This document shows, in pieces, positions 14,879-18,410 of a stretch of 18,410 nucleotides of DNA (positions are counted from its first letter, which is position 1; every line of letters starts with the position of its first letter). The translations under genes were made by a program, and so were the position numbers. Below the pieces are notes generated by a model that made no database searches, was not told the DNA's origin, and saw only the letters and a program-made list of their open reading frames with translations. The stretch is from DASRJX01 sp035649235 (lineage in GTDB: Bacteria; Acidobacteriota; Polarisedimenticolia; Gp22-AA2): contig DASRJX010000023.1 in the NCBI GenBank assembly GCA_035649235.1, positions 1 to 18,410 of the forward strand, in the 5' to 3' direction.

Positions 14879-14907
14879 ATGCTACACAAGCCGGGGCCCC
14901 CTGACAA
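14879..14907 (-). promoter_or_regulatory. Promoter of the bufferin operon
   Basis: TTGTCA (14902-14907, five of six consensus bases) and TAGCAT (14879-14884, four of six) are separated by exactly 17 nt on the minus strand. The predicted start near 14872 gives a leader of about 75 nt to bufA2. A short CCTC/GAGG inverted repeat (14859-14869) lies just downstream of the predicted start. A 9-C tract (seen as G on the transcribed sense strand) abuts the -35 element. Confidence 0.55.
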
Positions 14908-14949
14908 ATCCCCCCCCCAAGTCCCCCCCCTCCTGGCCCAACAAACTGC

Positions 14950-14979
14950 TTGACAGACGGATGTTTCGCGCGATATGAG
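14950..14979 (+). promoter_or_regulatory. Candidate promoter of the secreted serine protease
   Basis: A perfect TTGACA (14950-14955) is followed after 18 nt by TATGAG (14974-14979). The predicted start near 14986 leaves a leader of about 100 nt before the protease ATG at 15086. It faces the bufferin promoter. Confidence 0.45.
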
Positions 14980-15085
14980 TCTGCGCAAGTGGAGCCGCTG
15001 CGTCCGGACCTGGTGGGGGGACGGAATGGGTTCCGAGGCCCCTCGAGGCCACAGGCGCGGCCCACACTGGGGGAGGGGAAACCCG

Positions 15086-16258
15086 ATGCATCGCAGGGTA
15101 GGGTCCGTCTGTCTGGCCGTTCTGGGTCTTGTGGTTATAGGCACGGCACCTTCCTGGGCTGATCTGGATCGAATCAAGGTCGGCGACGTCAAGCCGTACG
15201 CCGCCGAGAGCCCCCATCCGTACCCCAAGGCCTGGGCCGACAGGGTCTTCTCCCCCGGCGCGGAGTTCGTCAGGGTCCACCTGACCGGCCTGCACCTCGC
15301 CTCGGGTGATTACCTGACGGTCTCGAGTCCCGACCGCAGCCAGGTCTGGACGTACACCGGCCGCGGGCCGCACGGCAACGGCGACGTCTGGGCCTTCGCC
15401 GTCGACGGCGACACCGCGATCGTCGAGCTGCACGGGTCGCGGGGCGGTGGCTACGGCTACAGGATCACCGAGGTCGGCCATGGCACCGTGAGCATCTCCG
15501 GCCGGAAGAATCCGCCGAGCCTGGAGGTCGTCTGCGGCACGGACGGCCGGGAGAACATGGCCTGCCACCCCGAGCTCGACGCGCAGCAGCGCCCGGTCGC
15601 CCGGCTCCTGTTCACCAGCGGAGGGAGCCAGTTCCTGTGCACCGGTTGGCTCGTCGCCGGGTCGAACAGCAGCACCCTGATGACGAACAACCACTGCTTC
15701 AGCACCCAGACCGAGACCAGCACGCTGCAGGCCCTGTTCAACTATCAGACGACGAACTGCTCGGGCGGCGGGACCGCCGCGACGAGCAGCTACGCCGGGG
15801 GGACCTTCCTCAAGACGAACTCCCTCAACAAGAGAGGGAAAAGGGGTGGGCTCGACTACACGCTCTGCACTCTCCAGGGGAACCCCGAGGCATCATGGGG
15901 CGAGCTGGTGGCGACCACCAAGGCGGCCGCCCTTGGGGACGCGATCAACTTCATCCAGCATCCGGGGGGCGGCGTCAAGGAGGTCGGGTTCTGGGAGGAC
16001 GCCGCCCATGCCGCCCGATGCAACGTGGACACCATCAATCAGACCTACGGCCAGTCAGCATCTGGGAGCCAGACCGGATACGCCTGCGACAGCGAGGGCG
16101 GATCCTCCGGCTCGCCGATCGTCGATGCCGGCACCGGGAGGGTCGTGGTGCTGCACCACTTCGGCGGCGTGACCTCGAACCCCTGCCTCAACTCCGGGAC
16201 GCAGCTCTCGAAGATCTGCGCCGACGCGGGGTCGCTCCTGTCCTGCGCCAGCAACTAG
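15086..16258 (+). CDS. Secreted trypsin-like serine protease (lysyl-endopeptidase-like)
   Basis: The 390-residue preproprotein has a signal peptide (MHRRVG, hydrophobic stretch, cleavage likely at PSWA-D about residue 25), an N-terminal domain of about 130 residues and a chymotrypsin-fold protease domain. The triad is complete: His203 in MTNNHCFS, Asp257 in GLDYTLC and Ser341 in GGSSGSPI. The NNHC and GSSGSP forms and the many Cys residues recall Achromobacter lysyl endopeptidase and related secreted S1 enzymes; cleavage specificity cannot be assigned. The N-terminal part (VFSPGAEFVRVHLTGL, GDYLTVSSPD) looks like a small beta-sandwich that could act as propeptide. The start at 15086 is preferred because it has GGGAGGGGA 5-7 nt upstream and begins a proper signal peptide; the frame is open to an ATG at 14975, but that adds 37 Arg/Gly/Trp-rich residues before the signal and starts before the predicted transcript. 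It has its own promoter and terminator, so it is monocistronic. Confidence 0.9.
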   Translation: MHRRVGSVCLAVLGLVVIGTAPSWADLDRIKVGDVKPYAAESPHPYPKAWADRVFSPGAEFVRVHLTGLHLASGDYLTVSSPDRSQVWTYTGRGPHGNGDVWAFAVDGDTAIVELHGSRGGGYGYRITEVGHGTVSISGRKNPPSLEVVCGTDGRENMACHPELDAQQRPVARLLFTSGGSQFLCTGWLVAGSNSSTLMTNNHCFSTQTETSTLQALFNYQTTNCSGGGTAATSSYAGGTFLKTNSLNKRGKRGGLDYTLCTLQGNPEASWGELVATTKAAALGDAINFIQHPGGGVKEVGFWEDAAHAARCNVDTINQTYGQSASGSQTGYACDSEGGSSGSPIVDAGTGRVVVLHHFGGVTSNPCLNSGTQLSKICADAGSLLSCASN

Positions 16259-16302
16259 CCCGGGTTCCTGACCGGGCCAGACAGAAGCCTTATCCAGTAT
16301 CG

Positions 16303-16340
16303 CCGGGCCGCCGTCCATGGGCGGCCCGGTTCTTTTTTAT
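16303..16340 (+). terminator. Intrinsic terminator of the serine protease gene
   Basis: Perfect 10-bp G:C arms at 16303-16312 and 16320-16329 enclose a 7-nt loop and are followed by TTCTTTTTTAT. It lies 44 nt past the protease stop. The T-run is on the plus strand only, so it does not stop the convergent aminotransferase transcript by the same mechanism. Confidence 0.92.
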
Positions 16341-16352
16341 TCCCCCCGTCGT

Positions 16353-17546
16353 TCACGCGCCGACGCGACCCAAGAGCCGGCCGACGCCCTCCGACAAGAT
16401 CCGCGGTTCCGGCAGCAGGCTCAGGATCAGGAACGCCTCGCGGGGAAAGTCGAAGAAATAGCCCGGGTGGACCAGCACGTCGTCCTCCTCCACGAGCTGC
16501 AGCACCCGGTCCTCCTCGGACAGGATGGCAGGCACCTGGAGGACGGCGTACCAGCCTCCATCGGCTGGCAGCAGGCGGCACGGCGAGCCGTCCGGCACCG
16601 AGGCTCGCAGCGACGCGTGGTTGAGGAGCACGCGCTCGCGGATCGCGGCGCCGATCTCCTCGCCGATGGAGAGCAGGTCGGCCGCCGCCCGCTGGACCGG
16701 CGTGCCGACCGAAAGATAACTGTCCGTGATGAACTCGAGCCGCTCCAGGGCCTCGCGCGCCTGCGCTTCCGGCCCGTCCACCAGGATCCAGCCCAGCTTC
16801 ATCTGCGGCAGACCGCAGGACTTGGAAAGGCCCCCGAGCGTGAAGGAGAGGGCGCGCGGCTCATCCGATTGGCGCGTGCCGGCCATCGAAACGGGCGCGC
16901 CCGTCCCCTCGAACCGGAAGTCGAGGAAGACCTCGTCCGAGATCAGCGGGACGCCGCGCGGCGCGCACAGCGCTCCGAGGGCGCGGCGCTCCTCCTCACT
17001 AAGAGCGGTGCCGGTCGGGTTGTTCGGATTGACCAGAAAGACGGCGCGGGGCGGCCTCTCCCCTCCAGCCTCGAGACGCCGCTCGATCGCCTCGAGATCG
17101 AGTCGCCAGCCACCATCCAGGAGGACCGCGTACGGCTCGACGCGCACCGACTCCAGGGCGGCCAGGTCGTCGAACAGCGGGTAGCTCGGACGCGGGATTA
17201 GCACCACATCTCCCGGATCGGCCAGGAGCTTGAACAGGAGCGCATACGCCTCGCTGGTGCCGGCCGTGAGGACGATCCGGTCCGACGAGGTCGCCTGTCC
17301 CCGGCGGACGCAGTGGGCCGAAACGGCGCGGCGCGCCGCCTCCAGGCCTCGGGGATCCGGTTCGTACGCCGCCACGCCCCGATCGGCCAGCGCCGCCGCG
17401 AGACGGTCGGCAGGGTAGTTCAGTCCGGCGCGGGTCGGATTCGACTCCGTGAGGTCGAGCAGCGCCGTCCCCCGCCGGCGCCTCTCTCGAAGCAGGACGG
17501 AGAGCCGGTTCTCCCGCGGGGGCCACGGGAGACGTCGCGAGAACAT
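16353..17546 (-). CDS. Fold-type I (class I/II) PLP aminotransferase
   Basis: The 397-residue enzyme is a complete class I/II aminotransferase of the aspartate/tyrosine aminotransferase-like fold. It shows the substrate/PLP-binding DLTESNPTRAGLNYP start, TAGTSEAY (phosphate-binding region), FLVNPNNPTGTALS, LISDEVFLDF and the Schiff-base lysine Lys242 in GLSKSCGLPQMKLGW. The C-terminal half, with PADGGWYAVLQVP and a late Arg in REAFLILSLL, fits binding of a substrate carboxylate. It acts in the cytoplasm; the natural amino acid cannot be stated. The ATG at 17546 directly follows a TATACT -10 box by 6 nt, so the mRNA is probably leaderless, in agreement with the lack of a Shine-Dalgarno sequence. 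It is divergent from the Rieske oxygenase and convergent with the protease. Confidence 0.92.
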   Translation of the reverse strand: MFSRRLPWPPRENRLSVLLRERRRRGTALLDLTESNPTRAGLNYPADRLAAALADRGVAAYEPDPRGLEAARRAVSAHCVRRGQATSSDRIVLTAGTSEAYALLFKLLADPGDVVLIPRPSYPLFDDLAALESVRVEPYAVLLDGGWRLDLEAIERRLEAGGERPPRAVFLVNPNNPTGTALSEEERRALGALCAPRGVPLISDEVFLDFRFEGTGAPVSMAGTRQSDEPRALSFTLGGLSKSCGLPQMKLGWILVDGPEAQAREALERLEFITDSYLSVGTPVQRAAADLLSIGEEIGAAIRERVLLNHASLRASVPDGSPCRLLPADGGWYAVLQVPAILSEEDRVLQLVEEDDVLVHPGYFFDFPREAFLILSLLPEPRILSEGVGRLLGRVGA

Positions 17547-17552
17547 GCCGGA

Positions 17553-17558
17553 AGTATA
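17553..17558 (-). promoter_or_regulatory. -10 box of the class I/II aminotransferase, leaderless position
   Basis: TATACT (five of six consensus bases) lies 6 nt upstream of the ATG at 17546, which puts the expected transcription start on the start codon itself. No clear -35 hexamer is present at 16-18 nt. Confidence 0.5.
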
Positions 17559-17611
17559 CGGGAGCGGGGTGCCCCCTCTGTTTCACCTCGTAGGACCGCG
17601 GCTCAAATCCC

Positions 17612-17640
17612 TTGATCCGGGACAGGCCCGCCGGTACTCT
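17612..17640 (+). promoter_or_regulatory. Candidate promoter of the Rieske oxygenase gene
   Basis: TTGATC (17612-17617) and TACTCT (17635-17640) are separated by 17 nt on the plus strand. The predicted start near 17647 gives a leader of about 37 nt to the ATG at 17684. The hexamers match the consensus only moderately. Confidence 0.4.
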
Positions 17641-17683
17641 GTTCCACAGGCCCGCGTCATCGCGGAGCGGGCGGGCGGCAACC

Positions 17684-18410
17684 ATGAGCGACGCACGGCA
17701 GACTCCGGAGTTCGATCCCGAATCGCGCCCCTTCGACCCGCGCGAGGCCGAACTCGATCTCGCCTCGGTGCGAGCGCCCCTCGACGAGGCAAGCACGCTG
17801 CCGGGCCGCTACTACCACGACCCCTCGGTTCTAAGGGAGGAGATGCGCCGCATCTTCGCCGAGATGTGGCTGTGCGTCGGGCGCGAGCAGGACCTGGCGA
17901 AGCCGGGGGATTTCATCACCCGGAGCATCGGACGGGAAAGCGTCCTCCTGACGCGGGACGCCGCGGGGCGGGCGCACGCCTTCCACAACGTCTGCCGGCA
18001 CCGCGGGTCGCGCCTCCTGGATGCTCCGTCTGGTGCCGGGCTCCTCCGGATCCAGTGCCCCTACCACGCCTGGACCTACGATCTCGACGGGACGCTCAAG
18101 GGCTCGCCGCACATGGACGAGGTCAAGAGCTTCGACGCGCGCCAGTTCCCCCTGCACCCGGTGCGGCTCGCCTCCTGGTCCGGCTTCCTGTTCGTCACGC
18201 TGTCACAGGCGACCCCCCCTCTCCTGGAGCATCTCGGAGTGATGGCGCACTACTTCGACCGCTACCGGATGGACTCCCTGAGGATCGGCCGCCGGGTCAC
18301 CTACCAGGTCGCCTCGAACTGGAAGATCCTGTGCGAGAACTACTCGGAGTGCTACCACTGCTTCCTGGTCCATCCCGAGCTGAACCGGATCTCCCACTAC
18401 CGGAGCGGCG
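17684..18410 (+). CDS. Rieske aromatic ring-hydroxylating-type oxygenase, alpha subunit (3' end outside window)
   Basis: The visible 242 residues contain both metal sites of a ring-hydroxylating oxygenase large subunit. The Rieske [2Fe-2S] site is Cys104/His106 (NVCRHRGSRLL) and Cys125/His128 (IQCPYHAWTYDLDG). The start of the catalytic domain gives NWKILCENYSECYHCFLVHPEL, where His225 and His230 are the facial mononuclear-iron ligands and Glu222 and Asn219 belong to the conserved NxxExYHxxxxH motif; the third ligand (Asp) lies beyond the edge. Such enzymes accept electrons from a separate reductase and use oxygen to hydroxylate aromatic or quaternary-ammonium compounds; the visible pattern is compatible with the carnitine/choline or phenylpropionate-like branches, so the substrate stays open. 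The ATG at 17684 has only a weak purine-rich Shine-Dalgarno region (GGGCGGGCGGC). The first 40 residues are an acidic extension before GRYYHDPSVL. Confidence 0.92.
   Translation, partial: MSDARQTPEFDPESRPFDPREAELDLASVRAPLDEASTLPGRYYHDPSVLREEMRRIFAEMWLCVGREQDLAKPGDFITRSIGRESVLLTRDAAGRAHAFHNVCRHRGSRLLDAPSGAGLLRIQCPYHAWTYDLDGTLKGSPHMDEVKSFDARQFPLHPVRLASWSGFLFVTLSQATPPLLEHLGVMAHYFDRYRMDSLRIGRRVTYQVASNWKILCENYSECYHCFLVHPELNRISHYRSG

Larger units (their letters stand above)
14797..15085. other. Divergent intergenic region between bufA2 and the serine protease
   Basis: This 289-nt region holds two opposed promoters whose -35 elements are about 40 nt apart, and between them a 9-C run (14910-14918) and an 8-C run (14923-14930) on the plus strand. 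The protease side contains about 100 nt of leader. No convincing coding potential is seen; a frame open from 14975 on the plus strand is discussed under the protease start. Confidence 0.8.

Noticed and set aside
14466..15065. N-terminal extension of the DUF692 protein in frame up to 15065
   Set aside because: It runs out of frame through the whole of bufA2 and past the predicted promoter, is Arg/Ser-rich, and the family normally begins close to the LGHGVGLR motif.
14975..15085. ATG at 14975 as start of the serine protease
   Set aside because: It would place 37 Arg/Gly/Trp-rich residues before an otherwise normal signal peptide, lacks an SD sequence and lies within the -10 element of the candidate promoter.
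16258..16277. Small 6-bp hairpin at the serine protease stop codon
   Set aside because: It is short, has no T-tract and is followed by a clearly better terminator at 16303-16340.
1..18410. Mobile elements, CRISPR arrays, tRNA or rRNA genes
   Set aside because: No transposase or integrase motifs, no regularly spaced direct repeats and no recognisable tRNA arms or rRNA sequence were seen on either strand by eye.

Overview
The window is a GC-rich bacterial chromosomal segment with tightly packed genes. Its high GC, enzyme repertoire and frequent gene overlaps would fit an Acidobacteriota-like or similar soil or sediment lineage. No rRNA or other phylogenetic marker is present, so this placement is a weak inference. 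I see no tRNA, rRNA, CRISPR array, insertion sequence or phage gene.

Layout. Everything from position 1 to about 14,800 is transcribed on the minus strand. Read in transcription order, it starts at 14,796 with a bufferin module: a secreted Cys-rich peptide (BufA2 type), a DUF692/MNIO enzyme (BufB/HvfB type) and a DUF2063 partner (BufC/HvfC type). The genes continue with almost no gaps into a signal-peptide-bearing prolyl oligopeptidase, a cytoplasmic-type molybdopterin oxidoreductase, a lipoprotein di-heme cytochrome c peroxidase and a Tat-signal FAD oxidoreductase (stop at 5701). Start/stop overlaps (ATGA, GTGA) and gaps of at most about 30 nt indicate one seven-gene transcription unit. After an 80-nt gap with its own -10 box comes a class III aminotransferase translationally coupled (TTGA) to an MFS exporter. 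A PurD-like ATP-grasp protein and an AmpG-like permease follow, the latter running off the left edge; each has its own candidate promoter.

The right part starts with a 289-nt divergent intergenic region (14,797-15,085) holding two opposed sigma70-like promoters separated by long C/G homopolymer tracts. A secreted trypsin/lysyl-endopeptidase-like serine protease (+) ends at a textbook intrinsic terminator. Next come a minus-strand fold-type I aminotransferase and a divergent Rieske ring-hydroxylating oxygenase alpha subunit (+) that runs off the right edge.

How the genes may work together. Bufferins are recently described copper-binding ribosomal peptides whose Cys residues are modified by an MNIO enzyme with its partner. 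The minimal A-B-C set is intact here, but the DoxX-like bufD often found with it is absent. In its place are a peptidase and three redox enzymes, two of them predicted to be exported. That extension is the most unusual aspect of the window. A perfect 16-bp stem-loop between the peptide gene and the enzyme genes probably sets their expression ratio. A second theme is that several promoters place the predicted transcription start at or within a few bases of the start codon, suggesting leaderless mRNAs.
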